47,567 nt of DNA from DASQPE01 sp041488455 (GTDB taxonomy: Bacteria > Gemmatimonadota > Gemmatimonadetes > Gemmatimonadales > GWC2-71-9), in assembly GCA_041488455.1 (NCBI GenBank), contig JBGPPG010000011.1, positions 1-47,567 on the forward strand, written 5' to 3'. The translations under genes and the position numbers were made by a program. A model generated the notes under the pieces. The model did no database searches. It saw nothing but the letters and a program-made list of their open reading frames with translations, and was not told where the DNA came from. This document shows, piece by piece, positions 26,225 to 33,446 of the stretch (positions within the stretch are counted from its first letter, which is position 1; the number at the start of each line of letters is the position of its first letter).

Positions 26225-26919
26225 GCGGAGGCCGGCGCCCACGTTGCGACGAGCCGCCAGCCGGGCCGCCGCGTGACCTCCCCCGGCACACCTGCCCGGC
26301 GGAGCAGCGCCGCCAGCTCCGCGACCGTGAATCCGCGACGGATCGAGGTCAGCCCGTCGCGGGCGGTCACGGGGTCGAACCGCAGGAGCCGGGCCCCACA
26401 CCAGAACGCGGCCTTGGCCAGCGGCGCCCGGCGGAGGTCGGCGATGACGACGGCGCGCCGCGCGAGCCGCTCGCACGTCCGGAAGAGCTCTACCACGGAG
26501 TCGGGCTCGAAATGATGCGCAAGCATGCACACGGAGACGACATCCACGCTCTTCGGCGACACCGGTGGGGCCCCGGCGCAGCCGACCACGGTCGGGAGCC
26601 CGCCTCCAGCGGCGAGGCGGGCGGCGACCGGATGGCGCTCCAACCCCATCGGGACGAGATGGATACCGCGCCGGGCGGCCCACCCGGCGGCGGCTCGGGG
26701 GACGTCGCCGAGGCCGCTGCCCAGGTCGAGCAGCGTGAGCCGGGTGCCTGGTGCGAGCCCGCGCAGGGCCCGCCCCAATCCCCAGCAGAGCGCCGCGGTT
26801 CCCCCGAACCAGCGGTTGGCACGGGCGATGTTGCGGAGCGATGTCTCGACGGCTGCGGGACTTCCCCGGGGATCGTCGAGGAGCTCGGTACCGAGACGGC
26901 GGGTGGCCAGGGGCACCAT
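26221..26919 (-). CDS. Class I SAM-dependent methyltransferase
   Basis: The 232-residue protein has motif I LTLLDLGSGLGDVP (about 61-74), an acidic loop GLERHP, and motif IV region VDVVSVCMLAHHFEPDSV, all pointing to a Rossmann-fold methyltransferase of the small-molecule type. Acceptor unknown. It follows the flavin reductase gene after three bases and overlaps the SRPBCC gene, so it belongs to the same operon. Confidence 0.85.
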   Translation of the reverse strand: MVPLATRRLGTELLDDPRGSPAAVETSLRNIARANRWFGGTAALCWGLGRALRGLAPGTRLTLLDLGSGLGDVPRAAAGWAARRGIHLVPMGLERHPVAARLAAGGGLPTVVGCAGAPPVSPKSVDVVSVCMLAHHFEPDSVVELFRTCERLARRAVVIADLRRAPLAKAAFWCGARLLRFDPVTARDGLTSIRRGFTVAELAALLRRAGVPGEVTRRPGWRLVATWAPASA

Positions 26920-26922
26920 CGC

Positions 26923-27405
26923 CTACCCCAGAGCGGCGTAGCCGCCGCGGTAGTACAGGAGCGGGCGGCCGTCCCGGGTCCCGCCGCTCACGACGCGGCC
27001 GATCACGATCGTGTGGTCTCCGGCCTCGACCATGTCTTGGCGCACGCACTCGATGTGGGCGAGCGCACCATCGAGCAGGATCCCGCCGTTCCGGCTCGTC
27101 GAGTACCCCACGCCCTCGAACCGGTCATCCTGCGGGTCCGCGAAGCGACGGGAGAGCGCTTCCTGATGGCTCGAGAGGATGTTGGCAACGAATACGTCGC
27201 GCCGGGTGATGAGCCCGTGCAGCTCGGCGCGATGCTCGACGGCGAGGGAGACGAGCGGGGGCTTGAGGGACACCGACGCCAGGCTGTTGGCCGTCATCCC
27301 GTGAGGCCGGCCGTCGGGGGCGGTCACCGTGATCACCGCGACGCCGGTGGCGAACCGGCCGAGCAGCTGGCGGAACTGCGCGTCATCGACGTCGGGCGTG
27401 TTCAC
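26923..27405 (-). CDS. Flavin reductase-like (HpaC-type) FMN-binding protein
   Basis: The 160-residue split-barrel protein carries FATGVAVITV, GMTANSLASVSLKPPLVSLAV and the later PLLYYRGGYAAL end of the flavin reductase family. It would reduce FMN or FAD for a partner oxygenase, or act as an oxidoreductase itself. The GTG start at 27405 overlaps the stop codon of the upstream flavoprotein gene as GTGA; that flavoprotein is the obvious neighbour, although it has its own FAD site. Confidence 0.88.
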   Translation of the reverse strand: MNTPDVDDAQFRQLLGRFATGVAVITVTAPDGRPHGMTANSLASVSLKPPLVSLAVEHRAELHGLITRRDVFVANILSSHQEALSRRFADPQDDRFEGVGYSTSRNGGILLDGALAHIECVRQDMVEAGDHTIVIGRVVSGGTRDGRPLLYYRGGYAALG

Positions 27406-28616
27406 AGAACCATCCGGGCGAGAAAGACGGGATTCAGTACCTCCCCCGCGGGAACGAAGTCACCGGTGACGCCGATGAGCGTATGGGCCATGCTGCCGCG
27501 CCGGCCGAGGCGATCGACCGCCCGATCAAAGAGGGCGGGCCACTCCATCGCGTAGCCGATGAGCCGCTCCACGACCCACTTGCCCGCGAACATCCGGCGG
27601 CGGGCCGCTGCGTAGGCCGCGAGTCGCCGCGCACTCACGGACCCCGGCGCCTCGAGGGCGGCCGCGCCGTGCTCCGCCACGAGCTCGGCCCCGCGCAGGG
27701 CAGCGCAAATGCCCTCTCCCGTGAACGGGTCGAAGAAGTCAGCCGCGTCGCCCACGAGCAGCGCGCCGTCCGCGGTCGTCCGTCGCGCCCACACGCCGAA
27801 GGGACCGGTTGTAAGCACTGGCCGCATCAGCCGCCGGGGATCCACCCGCCCGCGCACGCCGGGGAATCGGTCGAGGTACTCGAAGAAGAAGTCGCGCGCG
27901 CGCCCCCGTGCCGACTGCACGAGGGCCGCCGGCACGACCAGCGCGACGTTGGCGAGATCGTCGCCGATGCGGTTCAGTCCTACGTAGCCCCGGCGCCCCA
28001 CATGCATCTCCGCCGAATCCTCGAGGCCCCGTACGGCCGCGACGTGCGCGACGAAGGCATAGCGCCGGAGATGGCCGCCGCGGCGGACGCCGAGGCGCTG
28101 GGCGACGCCCGACCTGAGCCCGTCGGCACCGACCACGAGGCGGGCCCGAATCAGGCGGCGCCCCTCCGGGTCCCGCACCACCGCCCCCGCGACGGCGCCG
28201 CGGTCATAGAGCAGCTCCTCCAGCGCGGTCCGCTCCAGGACCTTCGCCCCCGCGTCGCGGGCGGCGTGAACGAGCCGAGCGTCGAGCACCTTGCGCGGGA
28301 CCGAGAGCCCCGTGGGGCGGCTCGGCCTGGGACGGGCCTCGGCGAAGAGGCCGTGGAGGCGCGCGCCCAGCGGTCCCTGTACGACCGTGCCCGCAAGCGG
28401 TCGCGCGCCGGCCCGCTCGAGGTCGTGTACGACTCCGAGCCGATCCAGCACACGGACCGCCTCCGGGCTCAAATACTCGGAGCAGGCCTTGTCGCGGGGG
28501 AACGCCGCGCGGTCGATCGCGACGACGGCGAATCCCTGCCGAGCGAGCAGCGCGGCACTCGCGCTGCCCGCCGGCCCGGCGCCCACGATCAGCACGTCTG
28601 CCAGGAGGTCGCGCAT
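27402..28616 (-). CDS. Geranylgeranyl reductase-family FAD-dependent oxidoreductase
   Basis: The 404-residue flavoprotein has the dinucleotide fold DVLIVGAGPAGSASAALLA at its start and the second FAD motif GDAADFFDPFTGEGI (about 290-305), with the KACSEYLSP region usual in the geranylgeranyl reductase/halogenase-like group. Members reduce isoprenoid double bonds or oxidise polyketide rings. The ATG at 28616 begins one base after the stop codon of the lipoprotein gene. Neighbours (methyltransferase, ketosynthase, flavin reductase, DUF92) place it in a biosynthetic operon; which reaction it performs is not clear. Confidence 0.85.
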   Translation of the reverse strand: MRDLLADVLIVGAGPAGSASAALLARQGFAVVAIDRAAFPRDKACSEYLSPEAVRVLDRLGVVHDLERAGARPLAGTVVQGPLGARLHGLFAEARPRPSRPTGLSVPRKVLDARLVHAARDAGAKVLERTALEELLYDRGAVAGAVVRDPEGRRLIRARLVVGADGLRSGVAQRLGVRRGGHLRRYAFVAHVAAVRGLEDSAEMHVGRRGYVGLNRIGDDLANVALVVPAALVQSARGRARDFFFEYLDRFPGVRGRVDPRRLMRPVLTTGPFGVWARRTTADGALLVGDAADFFDPFTGEGICAALRGAELVAEHGAAALEAPGSVSARRLAAYAAARRRMFAGKWVVERLIGYAMEWPALFDRAVDRLGRRGSMAHTLIGVTGDFVPAGEVLNPVFLARMVL

Positions 28617-28617
28617 G

Positions 28618-29043
28618 TCACGCCACCCGGCTGAATTCGTCCGCGTCGAGGCGAAGCACGTCGGAACTGGGGAAGCTGTAGTGCAGGGTGAAGATGACGG
28701 CTCCGCCGGGACCGGCGTAGGTGACGGTGAGAGTAGTCGCGTCCGCCGACCAGGTGCACGGGCGGTCGCTCTCAGTCTGGAGACCGTCGGTGATCGTGAG
28801 AAACGTCTCGAGGCAGGCGCCATCCGCGTCGAAGCGCCAGGTCGTCGTCTGCACGGTGCTCGGCAGAAACGCCGTATTGACGCCCCGCCACGCTCCGAGG
28901 AGCGGGGAAAGCGCAGGAGCGGGCTGGGGCGGCGGGGCTCCGCCGCCCGGCGGAGCCAGCGGCACCCCCGCGGTGGGAGCGGGCTCGGTCGGTGTCGGAC
29001 GGCAGGCTTCGATCACGAGAAGCGCGCCGACAGCCAGACCCAC
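28618..29043 (-). CDS. Putative lipoprotein with lipocalin-like domain
   Basis: A short hydrophobic start (GLAVGALLVIEAC) with a cysteine suggests a lipoprotein, though the -2 residue of the lipobox is an unusual glutamate and basic residues are missing from the n-region. A proline/glycine-rich linker (PLAPPGGGAPPPQPAPA) leads to a beta-rich domain of about 95 residues (LLGAWRGVNTAF ... TTTWRFDADGAC) like small lipocalin-type domains. The GTG at 29043 is my best start, overlapping the DUF92 gene by 31 bases; a GTG at 29016 that overlaps the stop as GTGA would remove the signal. Confidence 0.55.
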   Translation of the reverse strand: MGLAVGALLVIEACRPTPTEPAPTAGVPLAPPGGGAPPPQPAPALSPLLGAWRGVNTAFLPSTVQTTTWRFDADGACLETFLTITDGLQTESDRPCTWSADATTLTVTYAGPGGAVIFTLHYSFPSSDVLRLDADEFSRVA

Positions 29044-29795
29044 GACGCCCAGCCGGCCACCGCGGCCAGCGTGGTAGCGAGCGCGTTCACGCCATCGTTG
29101 TCGAGCCAACGCCAACCTCCCTCCGGGACCGTGGTCGCTCCGCAGCGATGCCTCCGCCACTCCGACGGCTCGGCGCACACCGGGCAGCGGAAGCGGCCCT
29201 GCGTGGCGGCGCCGAGCGCGGAGTCCAGGGTCATCCCCCCGAAACCTATCGCCGCGGCCAGCCAGAGCCGGGCATCGTGGCCGGCGACCGCCCCGGCCCC
29301 GGCCACGACCAGCGCGCCGCCGAGCGCGCCAAGACATCCGAGGAGCGTGATCCCACCGCTCGTGCCGGGCGGAACCGGCCGCCAGGTGAGCAGGTGACGT
29401 GGCATGGTTCGGCTCCATGCACCGACCGATGTGGCCCACGTGTCGGCGGCCGCGGCCGCGAGGCTCGCCGTCACGATCCAGAGTGCCAGCGTGGGCTCGT
29501 CCCGCGCGAGCAGCGCGCCGAGCGCCGCGGGGCACCCGTTGGCCAGGACCTGCCGATGATCGCGCCTATTCCCCTTGGCGTCGCCCACAGGAGGGACCAT
29601 GGGACCGATCCGCGAGACCGCGCTGCTCGAGACGAAGAAGGCGGCGAGAGCGGCGGCTCCAGGCCAGCCCGCTCCCACAAGGACGCCCACCCCGACCAGA
29701 GTGGCGGCGACAGCGCCCCGACCGGTGACGCTGCCGGCCAGCCACGCCACCGCTGCGGACAACGCGGCGAGCACGACGGCCAGCAGGAGAGACAC
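29013..29795 (-). CDS. DUF92/VTE6-like integral membrane protein
   Basis: The 260-residue protein has about six hydrophobic helices and DUF92 features: GNRRDHRQVLANGCPAAL, AADTWATSVG and PGTSGGITLLGCLGAL, spaced as in the family. Plant VTE6 of this family is a phytyl-phosphate kinase; most bacterial members are uncharacterised. It lies 24 bases after the anti-sigma gene and overlaps the lipoprotein gene. Sharing an operon with a geranylgeranyl reductase-family protein makes a role with prenyl phosphates worth considering. Confidence 0.85.
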   Translation of the reverse strand: MSLLLAVVLAALSAAVAWLAGSVTGRGAVAATLVGVGVLVGAGWPGAAALAAFFVSSSAVSRIGPMVPPVGDAKGNRRDHRQVLANGCPAALGALLARDEPTLALWIVTASLAAAAADTWATSVGAWSRTMPRHLLTWRPVPPGTSGGITLLGCLGALGGALVVAGAGAVAGHDARLWLAAAIGFGGMTLDSALGAATQGRFRCPVCAEPSEWRRHRCGATTVPEGGWRWLDNDGVNALATTLAAVAGWASWVWLSARFS

Positions 29796-29819
29796 TTCTG
29801 AGGGGCGCGGGCGCGCGCC

Positions 29820-30065
29820 CTAGGCGTCTAAGGGGTTGCGGAGCTCGGCAAGGATGCGGTCGCGGAGGCGGTCGGGGCAGCATTGCCCCTTGGCCTTGCG
29901 CTCGAGCATCTCAAGGAAGCCGCGCTCAAACTGCAGGTGAGTGAAGCAGTGCCGGCACTTCTGGAGGTGCGTGGTGATCTTGTCTTCCAGCGCCGGCGTG
30001 AGCTCCTGCTTCAGGTAGTCCTGGAGCAACGCCAGCGCCTCGACGCAGTTGGGGCCGCCGGCCAT
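29820..30065 (-). CDS. Zinc-binding anti-sigma factor (RsrA-like ZAS)
   Basis: The 81-residue protein has C7 and the H-x3-C-x2-C motif HLQKCRHC near the middle, followed by a helix and a CCPDRLRDRIL tail, the arrangement of RsrA-type zinc anti-sigma factors in which oxidation of the cysteines releases the sigma factor. It follows the ECF sigma gene after 18 bases. A redox-sensing role is inferred from the motif; cysteine spacing alone does not prove it. Confidence 0.85.
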   Translation of the reverse strand: MAGGPNCVEALALLQDYLKQELTPALEDKITTHLQKCRHCFTHLQFERGFLEMLERKAKGQCCPDRLRDRILAELRNPLDA

Positions 30066-30083
30066 CAGCGTGTCCCCCGCATG

Positions 30084-30662
30084 CTACTGCTTGGCCGGCG
30101 CACGGTCCCGCGCCCGGATGTAGCCCATTTCCACCGCATGGTCGTACAGTGCCTCCTGAAGCTGGCGCCGCGCCCGGAACAGCCGGGATTTGACCGTGCC
30201 CACCGGGATACCCAGGACTTCGGCGATCTCGGCGTAGCTCAGATTCTCGATGTCACTCAGCACCAGCACCTCGCGGAACTCCTCGGGGAGCGCGTCGATC
30301 GCGTCGAGGACCTTGGCGTCCACGATCTGGGAGAAGAACGTCCCCTCGGGGTCTTCGTCCTGGGCCGCTTTGAAAACGACATGCGGCTCGACTGCCTCCA
30401 GATCCATCGGGATCGGCTCCCGCTGCCTGCGGCGGTAGTCGTTGATGAACGTGTTCCGCAAGATCGTGAACAGCCAGCTGCGGATGTTGGTTCCGGGCTG
30501 AAAGCGCTGCCAAGCGCGGAAAGCCTTCAGGACGGTATCCTGGACCAGGTCTTCCGCCCTGCTCGGGTCCGTGGTAAGCCGGAGCGCAAGCCGATAAAGG
30601 CTGTCGAGCTGCGGAAGCACCTCCGCCTCGAACGCACTCCGATCGGGTGCAGGATCGGTCAT
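30084..30662 (-). CDS. ECF sigma factor (SigR/RpoE-like)
   Basis: The 192-residue protein has sigma region 2 (LYRLALRLTTDPSRAEDLVQDTVLKAFRAW, then NIRSWLFTILRNTFINDYRR) and region 4 (LPEEFREVLVLSDIENLSYAEIAEVLGIPVGTVKSRLFRAR). The pairing with a ZAS protein resembles the SigR-RsrA group. It is the first gene of the nine-gene minus-strand operon and may control it. I looked for its own promoter (GGAAC ... GTT) in the 114 bases before it and found two GGAAC boxes but no matching -10. Confidence 0.92.
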   Translation of the reverse strand: MTDPAPDRSAFEAEVLPQLDSLYRLALRLTTDPSRAEDLVQDTVLKAFRAWQRFQPGTNIRSWLFTILRNTFINDYRRRQREPIPMDLEAVEPHVVFKAAQDEDPEGTFFSQIVDAKVLDAIDALPEEFREVLVLSDIENLSYAEIAEVLGIPVGTVKSRLFRARRQLQEALYDHAVEMGYIRARDRAPAKQ

Positions 30663-30776
30663 GACGCAATGTCCCTGTGGGGTTGTCCCCGCGCAAGGAC
30701 CCCTGGATGGGCCGGCGTCCTCCGGCTATGTTCCGCCCCGTCTCGCAGTTCCGGACCCGCCCGCGCCCCCACTCCC

Positions 30777-31403
30777 GTGCCCGATTCGCCGCCGATTCCC
30801 GCGTTCCTTCCCCTGAGCCTCCTCGAGGCGCTCCGCAACCTCGACACGCCCGTCGAGGACGGACTCGAGGTGCTGGCGAAGGACATCGTGGCTCGCCGGT
30901 TGGGGTTGAGCGACACCGTCGCGGCGCGGATCGACCGCTACCGCCAGGCAGCCGAGCGGGAGCGGGTCGTGACTGAGGACGAGGTCGTCTCCGTTCTGCG
31001 CCTCGTCGGCCGGCGGCCCGACGCCTCGCTGGTGTTCGCCGACGCGGGCCGCCGGGCAGCCCGCTACGCGGTTCGGGCGAGCGGCGGCGCCCGTGCGTTG
31101 GTGAAGGTGTCACCCACCGGTCTGGGCCAGCGGCTCGCGCGCCGCGCTACCCGCCGGCTGGCCACGACCTACTTTCGCGGCGACCTTGCCGCCACCGGGC
31201 CGGACCCGGAAGTGCGCATGCTGCGGCCGCTCTCCATCAGCGCGATGCCTGACGGCAGCGCGTGCCCGTTCTACGGTGCTGCGTACGGCGAGCTGCTGCG
31301 CACACTCGTCGGGTTCGAGGGCACCATGGTACATGAGCATTGCGAAGGCCGAGGTGACCAGGCCTGCCTGTGGCGCGGCCACCGGGCGGGGGACTACGAA
31401 TGA
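30777..31403 (+). CDS. V4R-like (4-vinyl reductase) domain protein
   Basis: The 208-residue protein begins with a helical region (about 10-80) and ends with a domain that resembles V4R small-molecule-binding domains: VFADAGRRAARYAV, a central PFYGAAYGELLRTLVGFEG segment and the cysteine-containing end HEHCEGRGDQACLWRG. Function unknown; V4R domains bind hydrocarbons or tetrapyrroles in some regulators. The GTG at 30777 has no ribosome site. Its stop codon overlaps the peptidase start as ATGA. Confidence 0.55.
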   Translation: MPDSPPIPAFLPLSLLEALRNLDTPVEDGLEVLAKDIVARRLGLSDTVAARIDRYRQAAERERVVTEDEVVSVLRLVGRRPDASLVFADAGRRAARYAVRASGGARALVKVSPTGLGQRLARRATRRLATTYFRGDLAATGPDPEVRMLRPLSISAMPDGSACPFYGAAYGELLRTLVGFEGTMVHEHCEGRGDQACLWRGHRAGDYE

Positions 31404-32566
31404 GCCCGCTGGCCGACCTCGACCGCGCGGCGTTGCGGGCCGCCTTGGACGAAGCGGGAGCCGACGCCTGGCTGATCTACGACTTCCGCGGCGTGAATCC
31501 CGTCGCGGCCCGGGTGCTCGGCGTGGGCGGCATGGGAACGCGCCGTCTCTTCGTGCTGCTCCCGCGCGAGGGGGAGCTGGTGGCGGTAGCGCACCGCATC
31601 GAGCTCCAGGGCGTCGAGCGCTTTCCCGGCCGGGTCCTGCCCTACGCACGGTGGGAAGAGCTGCATGCCGCCCTCGGCCCGCTGGTGCGCGGGCGCACCG
31701 TGTCGATGGAGGTGTCGCCCGAGGACGCCGTGCCTTATCTCGACCGCGTTCCATCCGGCGTCGTGGAGCTCGTGCGCCGGCTCGGCGCGCGTGTCGTTCC
31801 CTCGGGCCCGCTCGTCTCCCGCTTTGCCGCACGCTGGAATGCCGTGGAAATCGCCGGACACATCGTCGCCGCGGAGCAGATCGCCGCGGTCGCCCGCACC
31901 GAGCTTGCCCGGGTCGTTCGATCGCCCGGGACGACGGAGTCCGCGGTACAAGCCCGGGTGGTGCAGGCGCTGCGCGACGGCGGGCTCGTGTTCGACCATC
32001 CGCCGGTCGTCGCGTTCGGACCAAACGCCGCGAACCCGCACTACGAGCCGGTCGCCGGGCAGGACGCCACGCTCGCCGCGGGGCAGGTCGTCCTCTTGGA
32101 TCTGTGGGGGGCCCCCGACGCGGGCGTGTCCGCCGATCAGACCTGGATGGGCTTCGCCGGGACGAATCTCCCCACACGGGTTCGGGAGGTCTGGACCGTC
32201 GTGCGGGATGCGCGGGACGCGGCGGTCGCGGTGATCCAGGAGGCGGCTCGCGCCGGCCGGCCGATCGCCGGTTACGAGGGCGATCGTGCGGCGCGGGACG
32301 TAATCGAGCGGGCGGGGTTTGGCGAGTGGTTCGTGCATCGGACCGGACACTCCATCGACCGCGATCTGCACGGGTCCGGTCCCCATCTGGACGATTACGA
32401 GACTCACGACGACCGCCGGCTGGGTCCGGGCCTCGGATTCTCGGTCGAGCCGGGTGTCTACCTGCCGGGCGAATTCGGCATCCGCAGTGAGGTGAACATG
32501 TATTGGGGAGCAGACGGACCTGAGGTTACCCCCCGCGAGCCGCAGCGCGAGCTGATCACCGCGTAG
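31400..32566 (+). CDS. M24-family metallopeptidase (Xaa-Pro aminopeptidase-like)
   Basis: The 388-residue protein has an N-terminal creatinase-like domain (1-160) and a pita-bread domain with the five metal ligands in order: D in VVLLDLWG, D in SADQTWMGF, H in HRTGHSIDRD, E in FSVEPGVY and E in RSEVNMYW. It would remove N-terminal residues before proline or act on a related amide bond in the cytoplasm. Start chosen from the ATGA overlap with the previous gene. Confidence 0.92.
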   Translation: MSPLADLDRAALRAALDEAGADAWLIYDFRGVNPVAARVLGVGGMGTRRLFVLLPREGELVAVAHRIELQGVERFPGRVLPYARWEELHAALGPLVRGRTVSMEVSPEDAVPYLDRVPSGVVELVRRLGARVVPSGPLVSRFAARWNAVEIAGHIVAAEQIAAVARTELARVVRSPGTTESAVQARVVQALRDGGLVFDHPPVVAFGPNAANPHYEPVAGQDATLAAGQVVLLDLWGAPDAGVSADQTWMGFAGTNLPTRVREVWTVVRDARDAAVAVIQEAARAGRPIAGYEGDRAARDVIERAGFGEWFVHRTGHSIDRDLHGSGPHLDDYETHDDRRLGPGLGFSVEPGVYLPGEFGIRSEVNMYWGADGPEVTPREPQRELITA

Positions 32567-32576
32567 GGCGGAGCAC

Positions 32577-33395
32577 ATGCGCATGCTTCTCGCCGCGGCG
32601 CTGAGCGCCGTGAGCCTGTTCCCGGCCTCCGGCGAGCAGACCGGCGAGCAGCTCGCGCTCCGCGCCGTGCGCGTCTACCGGGCCGATCACCACCGCACCC
32701 GCGTCACTGCCTTTCTGGAAATCCCCTACGCCGTCGTGGACTCGAGCGGGTCGGTCTATCAGGTCGCGTTCCGGATCACCGACTCCGCGGGCGCCACGGT
32801 CGGTGCCGAGGCGTGGAAGGCGACCGTCCCGGCGCAGCGGCACCCCGGACCTTGCGTGGTCGAGACCGTCGAGTTCCTCGTGACCTCCGGGCGGTACCGG
32901 CTGGAGGCCACCGTGAGGAACGCGGTGACGGGGCGGGAATCGCGCTCTGCTATCGACCTGGAGGCGTTCGACCGCCAGCCGACCGTGTCGGACCTGCTGC
33001 TCTCGCCTGCCATCCGGCTCGCATCCCCGGGCGACACCGTGCCACAGCCGGGCGAGCTCCGCCGGGGCGGCGCGCTCGTGACCGCGGCGGCGCTGCCGCG
33101 CCTGGGCCCGTCGCGGACGACCGCGCATTACCTGCTGGAGGTGTATTCGGCGGGTGAAACGGAGGACGCCGGCACCATGTCAGTGTGGATCGAGGACTCA
33201 ACCGGAAAGGTGCCGCTCCGGTGGCGGCCGGTCCCGGTGCAGGTCCGTCCGGGGGGAAGCACACTGCACGGGCACGTCAGCCTGGCGGGGCTCAGCGCCG
33301 GCCGCTACAGCCTGGTGCTGTCGGTGGACCTGGCGGGGAGGACGGACCAGCGGCGGGCGGACTTCGTGATGGAGCCGGAAAGCAGTGAACAGTGA
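32577..33395 (+). CDS. Exported protein of unknown function
   Basis: No family recognised. The 272-residue product has a signal peptide (MLLAAALSAVSLFPASG) and a mature part rich in beta-strand patterns (RVTAFLEIPYAVVD, YQVAFRITDSAG, GRYSLVLSVDLAG), suggesting two or three immunoglobulin-like sandwiches. GGCGGAG precedes the ATG at 32577 (a second ATG follows two codons later). Its last residues (SSEQ) and stop are encoded by the heptamer repeat that forms the next terminator. Confidence 0.7.
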   Translation: MRMLLAAALSAVSLFPASGEQTGEQLALRAVRVYRADHHRTRVTAFLEIPYAVVDSSGSVYQVAFRITDSAGATVGAEAWKATVPAQRHPGPCVVETVEFLVTSGRYRLEATVRNAVTGRESRSAIDLEAFDRQPTVSDLLLSPAIRLASPGDTVPQPGELRRGGALVTAAALPRLGPSRTTAHYLLEVYSAGETEDAGTMSVWIEDSTGKVPLRWRPVPVQVRPGGSTLHGHVSLAGLSAGRYSLVLSVDLAGRTDQRRADFVMEPESSEQ

Positions 33396-33446
33396 ACAGG
33401 GGATCCCAGATAGTCCGGCCCCCCCTGTTTACCGCTCACTGTTCAC
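33385..33446. terminator. Heptamer-repeat terminator between convergent genes
   Basis: Left arm: two GTGAACA units (33385-33391, 33392-33398) followed by GGGG. Right arm, read on the minus strand: GTGAACA (33446-33440), GTGAGCG (33439-33433), GTAAACA (33432-33426) followed by a run of G. GTGAACAGGGG pairs with 33422-33432 with one G-T pair. The plus-strand gene stops in the second left unit (TGA 33393-33395), the minus-strand exporter gene in the innermost right unit (TAA 33431-33429). Confidence 0.8.

Noticed and set aside
27483..28634. A 383-codon plus-strand open frame
   Set aside because: Antisense to the geranylgeranyl reductase-family gene, no motif, no ribosome site.
29883..30776. N-terminal extension of the V4R-like gene
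   Set aside because: It would cross the ECF sigma gene in antisense; the GTG at 30777 lies after the divergent promoter region.
30663..30776. Autoregulated ECF promoter (GGAAC ... GTT)
   Set aside because: GGAAC boxes occur on the minus strand, but no GTT-type -10 follows at 16-19 bases.
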